From NCBI RefSeq assembly GCF_006228105.1, contig NZ_VDHH01000014.1: a DNA stretch of 51,078 bases; one strand, 5' to 3'. The stretch is from Chelonobacter sp006228105. Lineage in GTDB: Bacteria > Pseudomonadota > Gammaproteobacteria > Enterobacterales > Pasteurellaceae. Positions 25,614-33,348 of the stretch are shown piece after piece (position 1 is the first letter of the stretch; each line of letters opens with the position of its first letter). A program made the position numbers and the translations under genes. Under the pieces are notes generated by a model that saw only the letters and a list, made by a program, of their open reading frames with translations, did not search any database and was not told the DNA's origin.

Positions 25614-26150
25614 ATGAAAAAAATCGGATTAACTTTTTTAATATTGCTTTTAACTGGTTGTGTAAACACGGAATTATCGACTAAAGATAAAGTCTATAAT
25701 CCTGAAAATGAGGCTCGCATTCGTTTATATGGGCAAAATGGTAGGCCGACTATTATGGCAATATCCATTGACGGCAAAAAAGAAACTGTCAATGTGGGTG
25801 GTAGTTTAGGACAAGCCTTTTCATCTTTCATTGGAACAAAAGGTAATGAAAGTATCGGTATGCCAGAAAGTGAGCTGAGTAAAGATCCAAGCAAATTATC
25901 AGGCATTATTTCAGGAGCATTCTTTAAAGAATTTGTTATTCCGGCCGGTAGCGAGGTAACGGTAAATAATTCGATTATGGGGAATCAGCATAAGCACCAT
26001 GATCCTATTTTTAATCATACCGTGATTGTTACTTTTAAAGGCTGCACAGGAAAAAAAGTGATTTTTACTCCAGAGGCTGGTAAAGATTATGAAGTTGCTC
26101 CGATTGGCTTAACTACGGGGTGTAGTGTAACGGTGTATGAAATCAAGTAA
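25614..26150 (+). CDS. Putative lipoprotein of unknown function inserted in his operon
   Basis: 178 residues. A signal peptide, MKKIGLTFLILLLTGC, ends in lipobox LTGC, so acylation at Cys16 and export are expected; residue +2 is Val, which favours the outer membrane. The mature part is hydrophilic with beta-rich stretches (RPTIMAISIDGKKETVNVGG, FVIPAGSEVTVNNS, HTVIVTFKGCTGKKVIFTPE, TTGCSVTVYEIK) and two Cys (in KGCTGKK and TTGCSV) that could form a disulfide. I do not recognise the family. GGAGA precedes ATG 25614. The gene is more AT-rich than its his neighbours, lacks a USS, and lies 72 bp after hisB and 208 bp before hisH. No link with histidine synthesis is evident. Confidence 0.8.
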   Translation: MKKIGLTFLILLLTGCVNTELSTKDKVYNPENEARIRLYGQNGRPTIMAISIDGKKETVNVGGSLGQAFSSFIGTKGNESIGMPESELSKDPSKLSGIISGAFFKEFVIPAGSEVTVNNSIMGNQHKHHDPIFNHTVIVTFKGCTGKKVIFTPEAGKDYEVAPIGLTTGCSVTVYEIK

Positions 26151-26358
26151 TTGATTAAAATCGTAATTAAAGCTTATATTCAAATTGTACTTTGAGAAAT
26201 TAAGATGAAGCGGTCTGCGCTTTTATATTTGCACTATTTAGCTTTTGCTGACTTAATCTAGGCACAATACACCGGAAAATCATACTGTTATTGGTGTGAA
26301 TCAGCGAAGTGAAATATATTTGGAATTAAAATAAGGGCACAAAAGATAAGGGAAAACT
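26151..26358. other. 208-bp gap between lipoprotein gene and hisH
   Basis: AT-rich DNA within the his operon. No terminator is evident. One short frame (26257-26334, 25 codons) ends in HTVIGVNQRSEIYLELK and a stop; it may be a decayed gene end but is too short to judge. AAGGG before hisH is its ribosome binding site. Confidence 0.4.
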
Positions 26359-26949
26359 ATGGATATTGTGATTATCGACACCGGCTGTGCCAATCTGTCC
26401 TCGGTAAAATTCGCCTTTGATCGTTTGGGCTATCAGGTGAAAATCAGCCGAGATTTAGCAGAAATCAAAGCAGCCGATAAACTGCTGTTGCCCGGTGTCG
26501 GCACCGCACTGGCGGCGATGAAAAATCTACAAGAGCGTCAGCTGATCGATACCATTCGCGGCGCTACCCAGCCGATGTTGGGAATCTGCTTGGGTATGCA
26601 GTTGATGACCGAATTTTCCAGCGAAGGCAATTTAGCCACGTTAGGATTAATGCACGGACGTACGGAATTGATTCCGAATCTGGGGTTGCCACTGCCGCAT
26701 ATGGGCTGGAATCAAGTGCAGTATCAAGTGGATCACCCACTGTTTGCCGAGATCGAACAAAACAGCCATTTTTATTTTGTCCACAGCTATGCCGTACTGC
26801 CGAACGAAAACACCATTGCCACTTGCGACTACGGCGTAGCGTTTTCAGCGGCGCTAGGTCACAACAATTTCTACGGTGTGCAATTCCACCCGGAACGCTC
26901 CGGCAAGGCGGGGGCACAGTTGTTACGCAATTTTGTGGAAAATATCTAA
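26359..26949 (+). CDS. hisH: Imidazole glycerol phosphate synthase, glutamine amidotransferase subunit
   Basis: Class I glutaminase that delivers ammonia to HisF; 196 residues. Nucleophile Cys77 is in GICLGMQ, and the catalytic His/Glu are in VQFHPERSGKAG. N-terminus IVIIDTGCANLSSV is typical. AAGGG precedes the ATG. Separated from hisB by the lipoprotein gene and from hisA by the BRO-N/DinD-like gene, so the two synthase subunits (HisH, HisF) are unusually far apart. A USS overlaps the region just after the stop. Confidence 0.96.
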   Translation: MDIVIIDTGCANLSSVKFAFDRLGYQVKISRDLAEIKAADKLLLPGVGTALAAMKNLQERQLIDTIRGATQPMLGICLGMQLMTEFSSEGNLATLGLMHGRTELIPNLGLPLPHMGWNQVQYQVDHPLFAEIEQNSHFYFVHSYAVLPNENTIATCDYGVAFSAALGHNNFYGVQFHPERSGKAGAQLLRNFVENI

Positions 26950-27006
26950 AGTGCGGTTAGATCCTCGCATTTTGCGATCACTGTTCCAAAAACACTCATT
27001 GGCAGT

Positions 27007-27034
27007 TTTTCACTCACAAAACACTGTATATAAT
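27007..27034 (+). promoter_or_regulatory. promoter of BRO-N/DinD-like gene
   Basis: TTTTCA (27007-27012) and TATAAT (27029-27034) with 16 bp between. The -10 lies inside the LexA-type box. A start near 27041 leaves a leader of about 25 nt with the strong Shine-Dalgarno GGAGGG. Confidence 0.6.
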
Positions 27035-27039
27035 TACAG
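27024..27039. promoter_or_regulatory. LexA (SOS) box
   Basis: CTGTATATAATTACAG has the form CTGT-N8-ACAG with an AT-only spacer, preceded by CA and followed by TT. The E. coli/Haemophilus-type consensus is TACTGT(AT)4ACAGTA. Repressor bound here would cover the -10 box. It lies 25 bp before the start of the BRO-N/DinD-like gene. Confidence 0.8.
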
Positions 27040-27064
27040 TTAAATTAAGTGGAGGGAAAACCTG

Positions 27065-27910
27065 ATGAGTGAGATTAAATTGTTTGAAAATAGCCAGATT
27101 CGTTCGGTTTGGGACGAAGAAAAACAAGAATGGTTTTTTAGTGTGGTGGATATTGTTCTGGCATTAACAGAAAGTAATAATCCCCGTCGATACTGGAGTG
27201 ATTTAAAACGAAAATTACAGGTTGAAGAAGGGGCAAATGAGTTGTACGAAAAAATCGTACAACTGAAATTTCAATCTACTGATGGAAAAATGTATAAGAG
27301 TGATGCTACTGATACACAAGGTATTTTCCGTATTATCCAGTCTATTCCATCACCAAAAGCCGAGCCGTTTAAAATGTGGTTGGCGGAAGTGGCAAAGGAG
27401 CGGATTGATGAAATTATTGATCCTGAACTGACGATTGATCGTGCGTTGGAAACTTATGCGAAGAAGGGCTACTCCCGTGAATGGATTAACCAACGTTTGC
27501 AGGCGATTCAGGTGCGCAAAGAATTGACCGACGCTTGGCAGGATCACGGGGTGGAACAAGGGCGTGAATTTGCAATTTTAACCAATGAAATTACTCAAGC
27601 TTGGAGCGGAATGACCACGCGCGAATATAAATCGTTCAAAGGGTTAAAAAAAGAGAGTTTACGCGACAATATGTCCACCACCGAACTGGTTTTAAATATG
27701 CTGGCGGAAGCCGCAACGAAAGATATTACTCAAATTAGTCACCCGCGGGGCTTTGATGAAAATCGAGAAGTGGCAAAACGTGGCGGTAATGTCGCCAAGG
27801 TGGCGCGCGAAAGTTTAGAACAAGAGACTGGGAAATCCGTGGTCACTCAACAAAAAGCGATTGATTTTTCAGAGCTTATTAGCAATGTTGCCAAAATTAA
27901 CAAAAAATAG
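27065..27910 (+). CDS. BRO-N domain / DinD-like protein, probably SOS-induced
   Basis: 281 residues. The N-terminal half (about 1-110) is a BRO-N-type domain known from phage antirepressors (IRSVWDEEKQEWFFSVVDIV, TDTQGIFRIIQSIPSPKAEP, KMWLAEVAKERIDE). The C-terminal half (about 165-265) resembles E. coli DinD: FAILTNEITQAWSGMTTREY, KGLKKESLRDNMSTTELVL, LAEAATKDI, GGNVAKVARESLEQETGKSV. DinD is a LexA-controlled protein reported to antagonise RecA filaments; that function here is inference. A near-consensus LexA box and promoter precede the gene. GGAGGG lies 8 nt before the ATG. It sits between hisH and hisA, ending 14 bp before hisA with no terminator, so it can be read from both the his and SOS promoters. 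No internal USS. Confidence 0.85.
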   Translation: MSEIKLFENSQIRSVWDEEKQEWFFSVVDIVLALTESNNPRRYWSDLKRKLQVEEGANELYEKIVQLKFQSTDGKMYKSDATDTQGIFRIIQSIPSPKAEPFKMWLAEVAKERIDEIIDPELTIDRALETYAKKGYSREWINQRLQAIQVRKELTDAWQDHGVEQGREFAILTNEITQAWSGMTTREYKSFKGLKKESLRDNMSTTELVLNMLAEAATKDITQISHPRGFDENREVAKRGGNVAKVARESLEQETGKSVVTQQKAIDFSELISNVAKINKK

Positions 27911-27924
27911 GAAAGATAGCCACA

Positions 27925-28674
27925 ATGAAAAAATCCATTATTATCCCGGCACTTGATCTGATTGACGGTCAAGTGGTGCGCTTACATCAGGGAGATTACG
28001 GCAAGCAGACTAACTATTCGTCTAATCCGACCGCACTTTTTGCCGATTATGTGGCGCAAGGGGCGGAGCAGTTGCATTTGGTGGATTTGACCGGGGCGAA
28101 AGATCCGGCGAAACGTCAAACAAAATTAATCGGAGAAATCATTCAAGCGACAAATTGCCCGGTACAAGTGGGCGGCGGCATTCGCACTGAACAAGATGTG
28201 GCGGATTTATTGGCGGTGGGTGCAAATCGAATTGTGATTGGCTCAACTGCGGTGAAAGAACGTGCGATGGTCAAAGGCTGGTTTGAAAAGTACGGTGCGC
28301 AGAAGTTCGTGCTGGCGTTAGACGTGAACATTGCTGCCAACGGCGAAAAAATTATTGCCATCAGCGGTTGGCTGGAAGCCAGCGGCGTGTCGCTGGAGGA
28401 ATTGATCGAAGATTATCAATCCGTTGGTTTACAACATGTGTTATGCACCGATATTTCGCGTGACGGCACCTTGGCAGGTTCGAACGTGGATCTATACTGT
28501 GAAATCTGTGCCAAATACCCGACAATTCAATTCCAATCCTCCGGCGGTATCGGCTCGCTTGCGGATGTGGCGGCGTTGAAAGGCACAGGCGTGGCAGGGG
28601 TGATTATCGGGCGTGCATTATTAGAAGGCAAATTTAATGTAGCGGAGGCGATTGAATGCTGGCAAAACGGATAA
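27925..28674 (+). CDS. hisA: ProFAR isomerase
   Basis: 1-(5-phosphoribosyl)-5-[(5-phosphoribosylamino)methylideneamino]imidazole-4-carboxamide isomerase; 249 residues, a TIM barrel. IIPALDLIDGQVVRL carries the catalytic Asp, and VQVGGGIRTEQDV and SSGGIGSLADV form the phosphate sites. Starts 14 bp after the BRO-N/DinD-like gene and overlaps hisF by 19 bp. Confidence 0.97.
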   Translation: MKKSIIIPALDLIDGQVVRLHQGDYGKQTNYSSNPTALFADYVAQGAEQLHLVDLTGAKDPAKRQTKLIGEIIQATNCPVQVGGGIRTEQDVADLLAVGANRIVIGSTAVKERAMVKGWFEKYGAQKFVLALDVNIAANGEKIIAISGWLEASGVSLEELIEDYQSVGLQHVLCTDISRDGTLAGSNVDLYCEICAKYPTIQFQSSGGIGSLADVAALKGTGVAGVIIGRALLEGKFNVAEAIECWQNG

Positions 28675-29429
28675 TCCCTTGTTTAGACGTGCGTGACGGG
28701 CAGGTGGTGAAAGGCGTGCAATTCCGCAACCACGAAATTATCGGCGACATCGTGCCGTTGGCGAAACGCTATGCCGATGAAAGTGCCGATGAGCTGGTAT
28801 TTTACGATATTACCGCTTCAAGTGATGGTCGCACGGTAGATAAAAGCTGGGTTGAACGGGTGGCGCAAGTGATCGACATTCCGTTTTGTGTTGCCGGTGG
28901 GATTAAAACTATCGACGATGCGGAAAAACTGTTTGCCTTCGGCGCGGATAAAATTTCGATCAATTCACCGGCGTTGGCAGAGCCGGAGTTGATTTCCCGC
29001 TTGGCGGATCGTTTCGGGGTGCAGGCGATTGTGGTCGGGATTGACAGTTGGTTCGAACAAAGTAGTGGCAAATATTGGGTCAATCAATATACCGGTGACG
29101 AAACCCGCACCCGTCAAACCCACTGGCAATTGTTGGATTGGGTGCAAGAGGTGCAACAGCGTGGCGCCGGTGAAATCGTGCTGAATATGATGAACCAAGA
29201 CGGCGTGCGCCAAGGCTATGATTTAACCCAGCTCAGGGCGGTGCGTGCAGTGTGCAGCGTGCCGTTGATTGCTTCCGGCGGTGCGGGCGAAATGGTGCAT
29301 TTTCGTGATGCGTTTGTGCAAGCCAATGTGGACGGTGCACTGGCGGCAAGCGTGTTCCATAAACAAATTATCAATATCGGCGAACTGAAAACCTACCTTG
29401 CGGGGCAAGGGGTGGAAGTGCGGTGCTAA
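28656..29429 (+). CDS. hisF: Imidazole glycerol phosphate synthase, cyclase subunit
   Basis: TIM-barrel partner of HisH, forming IGP and AICAR; 257 residues. IIPCLDVRDGQVVKG carries the catalytic Asp; VAGGIKTIDDA and IASGGAGEMVHF are phosphate-binding loops. The start overlaps the end of hisA by 19 bp, suggesting translational coupling. HisA and HisF are paralogous half-barrels, as usual. Confidence 0.97.
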   Translation: MLAKRIIPCLDVRDGQVVKGVQFRNHEIIGDIVPLAKRYADESADELVFYDITASSDGRTVDKSWVERVAQVIDIPFCVAGGIKTIDDAEKLFAFGADKISINSPALAEPELISRLADRFGVQAIVVGIDSWFEQSSGKYWVNQYTGDETRTRQTHWQLLDWVQEVQQRGAGEIVLNMMNQDGVRQGYDLTQLRAVRAVCSVPLIASGGAGEMVHFRDAFVQANVDGALAASVFHKQIINIGELKTYLAGQGVEVRC

Positions 29430-29453
29430 GATTTTTCTAAAATAGGATAAAAA

Positions 29454-30071
29454 ATGTTAGATATTCAAACAATTAATTGGCAAAAAGTGGATAATCTATT
29501 ACCCGTTATCGTACAAAACGCCACCACTTGCGAAGTGCTGATGCTGGGTTATATGAATCAAGCAGCATTGGAAAAAACCTTGGCTGAAGGTAAAGTCACT
29601 TTTTTCTCGCGTACCAAGCAACGCTTGTGGACCAAAGGCGAAACCTCAGGCAATTTCCTCAACGTGGTGGATATGAGCTTGGATTGTGATAATGATACCT
29701 TATTGATTTTAGCCGATCCGATTGGTGAAACTTGCCACACCGGGGCGGAAAGCTGTTTCCACCAGTTTGTCAATAAAGAGCAGCCGGATTGGATTTTCTT
29801 CAGCAAGTTGGAGCGGTTGATCGCCGAGCGCAAAGGCGCTGATCCGGACAGTTCTTACACCGCACACCTGTATTCGCGCGGCACTAAACGTATTGCACAA
29901 AAAGTCGGTGAGGAAGGAGTTGAAACCGCACTTGCTGCTACAGTGAAAGATCGTGATGAAACCATTTGCGAAGCGGCGGACTTGGCTTATCACTTGACCG
30001 TCTTATTACAAGATGCCGATCTGTCTTGGGCAGATGTGATTGGCAAGTTGAAACAGCGGCATTCAAAATAA
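29454..30071 (+). CDS. hisIE: Phosphoribosyl-AMP cyclohydrolase / phosphoribosyl-ATP pyrophosphatase
   Basis: Bifunctional enzyme of steps 2 and 3; 205 residues. The N-terminal PRA-CH domain (to about 115) has LMLGYMNQAALEKT, FFSRTKQRLWTKGETSGN and the metal-binding stretch DCDNDTLL with ETCHTGAESC. The C-terminal PRA-PH domain has KVGEEGVETALAA and EAADLAYHLTVLL. Last gene of the his operon, followed 12 bp later by a strong terminator. Confidence 0.97.
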   Translation: MLDIQTINWQKVDNLLPVIVQNATTCEVLMLGYMNQAALEKTLAEGKVTFFSRTKQRLWTKGETSGNFLNVVDMSLDCDNDTLLILADPIGETCHTGAESCFHQFVNKEQPDWIFFSKLERLIAERKGADPDSSYTAHLYSRGTKRIAQKVGEEGVETALAATVKDRDETICEAADLAYHLTVLLQDADLSWADVIGKLKQRHSK

Positions 30072-30083
30072 GAGCACATAACG

Positions 30084-30114
30084 AAAAAAGTCTGATTCGA
30101 TGTCAGACTTTTTT
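30084..30114. terminator. bidirectional terminator: his operon and glycosyltransferase
   Basis: AAAAAAGTCTGA pairs perfectly with TCAGACTTTTTT around a 7-nt loop. It serves hisIE on the plus strand and the glycosyltransferase gene (stop at 30116) on the minus strand. Confidence 0.9.
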
Positions 30115-30115
30115 A

Positions 30116-30907
30116 TTATTTCAACAAATCTTCTTTTTTGGCGTACGTCCATTTACCGCGTTTTTTATCAATATACTGAAAATATTCGTTGGTAAAACTA
30201 CCTTGAATAGCGGTCAATTTTTCCGGACGGACACTCATTTTTTTATCACCGATAGCCGTATTAAACGGCACAGGCCCGGTCAGATGATAAACGCCGTGGT
30301 CAACCCGACGTTGTTCAATATTATCTACGATCAGATCTAAGGTATCTTTCAGAATCAGATTGCCCTTGGCACAAGCAATAAAGTAGTTATTATAACGTCC
30401 CTTATTATATACCAACACTTCATTGTCTTCTGCACTGATCATTTTGGATAGGGGCCACACTAGTTGTCCATCAATATCCATATAAATGCCGCCTTCTTTA
30501 TACAAAACCAACAAACGCCAAAAATCGGCTTGTGCTGCACCGTCCGTTAGTTTGCTGTAAGCGGCAAACATCCGCTCATCGGCATTTGCACGGATAAATT
30601 CAATCCGTTCTTCGGTGCTGACATAACGGTAATCATAACTGAGTGACATCAAGCGGTTAAACAAGTAATTCAGATAAACCGGAAGGCTAACCTTGTTGGT
30701 GTAATTTGTCTGCCAAATTGTTTTATTGATTTTGGTTATTTGTTGAGATTTTCGTTTTGCCGGGCTAAATTCGGGAATTGTAAAACGCTTTTTAGGAAAG
30801 ATGAAATGAAACGGATAACACAGGGTTTTGCATATATTGCCCAATAAGCGGCTACAACGGTTTGCGAGTAAAATGGCGGTTGGATAGTTAATTTTATTAT
30901 ATTCCAT
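30116..30907 (-). CDS. Putative glycosyltransferase with DXD motif (capsule/LOS type)
   Basis: 263 residues, of the glycosyltransferase sugar-binding (DXD, OCH1-like) family. The key motif is GGIYMDIDGQLVWPL, preceded by TDGAAQADFWRLLVLYKE, which bind the nucleotide sugar through a metal ion. The N-terminal region is basic and mildly hydrophobic with no clear signal peptide. ATG 30907 has AGGTGA upstream; a longer frame starts at 30952. It stands alone between the his operon and the tRNA-Val array, without other polysaccharide genes. It probably modifies lipooligosaccharide or a capsule precursor; donor and acceptor are unknown. Relatively AT-rich and without USS. Confidence 0.8.
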   Translation of the reverse strand: MEYNKINYPTAILLANRCSRLLGNICKTLCYPFHFIFPKKRFTIPEFSPAKRKSQQITKINKTIWQTNYTNKVSLPVYLNYLFNRLMSLSYDYRYVSTEERIEFIRANADERMFAAYSKLTDGAAQADFWRLLVLYKEGGIYMDIDGQLVWPLSKMISAEDNEVLVYNKGRYNNYFIACAKGNLILKDTLDLIVDNIEQRRVDHGVYHLTGPVPFNTAIGDKKMSVRPEKLTAIQGSFTNEYFQYIDKKRGKWTYAKKEDLLK

Positions 30908-30998
30908 TGTTTCACCTGATAATCTTTGCTGAATGTGTAAATACAGACGCAATATAGCACAATCGGAATGAATTAAATAGAAACTTGAAAGAGAAAAG

Positions 30999-31074
30999 TG
31001 GTGGGCGATACCGGTCTCGAACCAGTGACCCCCTCCTTGTAAGGGAGGTGCTCTCCCAACTGAGCTAATCGCCC
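30999..31074 (-). tRNA. tRNA-Val (UAC), copy 4 in transcription order
   Basis: 76-nt cloverleaf on the minus strand beginning GGGCGATTAGCTCAG, anticodon TAC within CTCCCTTACAAGGAG, T-arm GGTTCGAGACC, encoded CCA. Identical to the other three copies. Confidence 0.97.
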
Positions 31075-31138
31075 GACAATAATCATTAGTGAGGAATTAC
31101 CAAATGATTAAGTGCGGTTTTGATTTTAAATAATTAAG

Positions 31139-31214
31139 TGGTGGGCGATACCGGTCTCGAACCAGTGACCCCCTCCTTGTAAGGGAGGTGCTCTCCCAAC
31201 TGAGCTAATCGCCC
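31139..31214 (-). tRNA. tRNA-Val (UAC), copy 3
   Basis: Same 76-nt sequence, anticodon TAC and encoded CCA. The spacer to copy 4 contains a USS near 31111. Confidence 0.97.
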
Positions 31215-31259
31215 ACTTAAGATTGCTTTAAAATCAAAGGGATAAGTTTGTGCGGAAAG

Positions 31260-31335
31260 TGGTGGGCGATACCGGTCTCGAACCAGTGACCCCCTCCTTG
31301 TAAGGGAGGTGCTCTCCCAACTGAGCTAATCGCCC
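31260..31335 (-). tRNA. tRNA-Val (UAC), copy 2
   Basis: Same 76-nt sequence, anticodon TAC and encoded CCA. Confidence 0.97.
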
Positions 31336-31378
31336 GCTAGGTCAAACTTATAACAACAAACAGACACTTACAAAAAAG

Positions 31379-31454
31379 TGGTGGGCGATACCGGTCTCGA
31401 ACCAGTGACCCCCTCCTTGTAAGGGAGGTGCTCTCCCAACTGAGCTAATCGCCC
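31379..31454 (-). tRNA. tRNA-Val (UAC), copy 1 (promoter proximal)
   Basis: Same 76-nt sequence, anticodon TAC and encoded CCA. Directly preceded by the promoter at 31472-31499. Confidence 0.97.
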
Positions 31455-31471
31455 ATTTGTTGTGAGCGAGC

Positions 31472-31499
31472 ATTATAATGGGTGCAGCTTTGCAGTCAA
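31472..31499 (-). promoter_or_regulatory. tRNA-Val operon promoter
   Basis: On the minus strand TTGACT (31494-31499) and TATAAT (31472-31477), spacing 16 bp, followed by a GC-rich GCTCGC discriminator typical of stringently controlled stable RNA promoters. It is divergent from gltX. Confidence 0.85.
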
Positions 31500-31631
31500 C
31501 GGTTTTTTATTTTTTTCGGGCTAATTGGCGCAAAAATAAACATCTAAGATTAATTTTATCTATCAATAGCCGTCAGTCATAGTACAATATCCAGTATTTT
31601 ATTTTTATTCTCGAATTTACAAGGTCAAGCA

Positions 31632-33077
31632 ATGGATATTCAACCCCTGTTCAATTTTAATCCTGGCGTGAAAGTCAGAACCCGTTTTGCCCCTAGTCCG
31701 ACCGGTTTTTTGCATGTTGGTGGTGCACGTACCGCACTTTACTCTTGGCTGTATGCCCGCCACAATCAAGGCGAATTTGTATTGCGGATTGAAGACACCG
31801 ATTTGGAACGCTCCACCCAAGCCGCAACCGATGCGATTTTGGAAGCTATGGAATGGCTGGATATGCACTGGGAACACGGTCCTTATTATCAAACCAAACG
31901 CTTTGATCGTTACAATCAAGTGATCGACCAAATGCTGGAACAAGGCTTGGCATACCGTTGCTATTGCAGCAAAGCGCGGTTAGAGACTTTGCGTGAACAG
32001 CAAGAGCAAAATAAAGAGAAGCCGCGTTATGACCGCCACTGCCTGCATGATCATACGCATCAGGCAAGCGAACCGCACGTGGTACGTTTTAAAAATCCGA
32101 CTGAAGGCTCGGTGATTTTTGAGGATGCAATCCGTGGCAGAATCGAAATCAGCAACCAAGAGCTGGACGATTTGATTATCCGCCGCACTGATGGCTCGCC
32201 AACCTATAATTTTTGTGTGGTGGTGGACGATTGGGATATGGGGATTACTCACGTTGTGCGCGGTGAAGATCACATCAACAATACGCCACGTCAAATCAAT
32301 ATCTTAAAAGCGCTGGGTGCCCCGGTGCCGGTGTATGCGCACGTTTCAATGATTTTAGGCGAAGACGGGCAAAAACTGTCCAAACGCCACGGTGCAGTCA
32401 GTGTGATGGAATATCGTGATGACGGCTATCTGCCGGAAGCGCTAAACAATTACCTAGTGCGTTTGGGCTGGGGGCACGGTGATCAGGAAGTGTTTAGTCG
32501 TGAGGAGATGGTCGAGTTATTTAACTTGACCTCGGTCAGCCGTTCCGCCAGCTCGTTTAACCACGATAAATTATTATGGTTGAACCACCACTATATCCGC
32601 GAATTACCGGCGGAAAAAGTCGCAGGCTATCTGGCATGGCATATGCAAGATCAGCAGATCGACACCAGCAATGGTCCGAGTTTGGCAAGCGTGGTGCAAA
32701 TGCTGGGCGAACGTTGTAAAACCTTAAAAGAGATGGCCGCCGCAAGCCGTTATTTCTTTGAGGATTTTTCGCAATTTGAAGAAAGTGCGGTCAAAAAACA
32801 TTTTAAAGCCGCTGCAATCGAACCGCTTAGCGTGGTGTTGCAAAAGCTGACCGCACTTGATGATTGGAATGCACAGGATATTCATCAAGCGATCGAGCAA
32901 ACCGCAGCAGAATTAAACATCGGCATGGGCAAAGTGGGTATGCCGCTGCGGGTTGCCGTGACCGGCAGCGGGCAATCGCCATCGCTGGACGTGACATTGG
33001 TCGGCATCGGTAGAGAACGCAGCTTGGTGCGAATTGAAAAAGCACTGGAGTTTATCCAAAACAAGTTATCAGCATAA
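31632..33077 (+). CDS. gltX: Glutamate-tRNA ligase
   Basis: Class I aminoacyl-tRNA synthetase charging tRNA-Glu; 481 residues. The HIGH-type signature is PSPTGFLHVGGARTALYSWL near the N-terminus, and the KMSKS-type loop is KLSKRHG. AAGGT lies 8 nt before the ATG. A short N-terminal extension (MDIQPLFNFNPGVK) precedes the usual start of the fold. Neighbours match E. coli, where gltX lies between tRNA-Val and tRNA-Ala genes. Confidence 0.97.
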   Translation: MDIQPLFNFNPGVKVRTRFAPSPTGFLHVGGARTALYSWLYARHNQGEFVLRIEDTDLERSTQAATDAILEAMEWLDMHWEHGPYYQTKRFDRYNQVIDQMLEQGLAYRCYCSKARLETLREQQEQNKEKPRYDRHCLHDHTHQASEPHVVRFKNPTEGSVIFEDAIRGRIEISNQELDDLIIRRTDGSPTYNFCVVVDDWDMGITHVVRGEDHINNTPRQINILKALGAPVPVYAHVSMILGEDGQKLSKRHGAVSVMEYRDDGYLPEALNNYLVRLGWGHGDQEVFSREEMVELFNLTSVSRSASSFNHDKLLWLNHHYIRELPAEKVAGYLAWHMQDQQIDTSNGPSLASVVQMLGERCKTLKEMAAASRYFFEDFSQFEESAVKKHFKAAAIEPLSVVLQKLTALDDWNAQDIHQAIEQTAAELNIGMGKVGMPLRVAVTGSGQSPSLDVTLVGIGRERSLVRIEKALEFIQNKLSA

Positions 33078-33146
33078 ACAACTGATTTAATTTTCGCCAT
33101 TCGATGCCAAAATCGCAAAGAATTGCAGAAATCAGATTGACAGATC

Positions 33147-33176
33147 AAAGTGCGGTTATTAATATAGCCGCACTTT
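33147..33176. terminator. inverted USS hairpin after gltX
   Basis: AAAGTGCGG (33147-33155) and CCGCACTTT (33168-33176) form a 9-bp stem with a 12-nt loop, 70 bp after the gltX stop and just before tRNA-Ala. Confidence 0.6.
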
Positions 33177-33203
33177 AATGACTCATCATTAAAACCATTC
33201 TTA

Positions 33204-33280
<77 letters not shown>

Positions 33281-33310
33281 AACCAATTTTTCCACAATCC
33301 ATCACTCTAC

Positions 33311-33348
33311 TATAAGCTCAAAATATAAACAAAGATCAACAGACCCTA
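33311..33348. repeat. dispersed 38-bp repeat, copy B
   Basis: Matches 102-138 at about 35 of 38 positions. Its right edge (TA of CCCTA) supplies the stop codon of the minus-strand membrane protein gene (stop at 33346-33348), as if the element had inserted at the gene end and set the C-terminus. Confidence 0.6.

Noticed and set aside
26205..26261. 18-codon ATG frame between the lipoprotein gene and hisH
   Set aside because: No Shine-Dalgarno, no conservation evidence and very short.
30999..31454. Four evenly spaced identical 76-bp units, considered as a repeat array
   Set aside because: Each unit is a complete tRNA-Val with anticodon UAC and CCA end.
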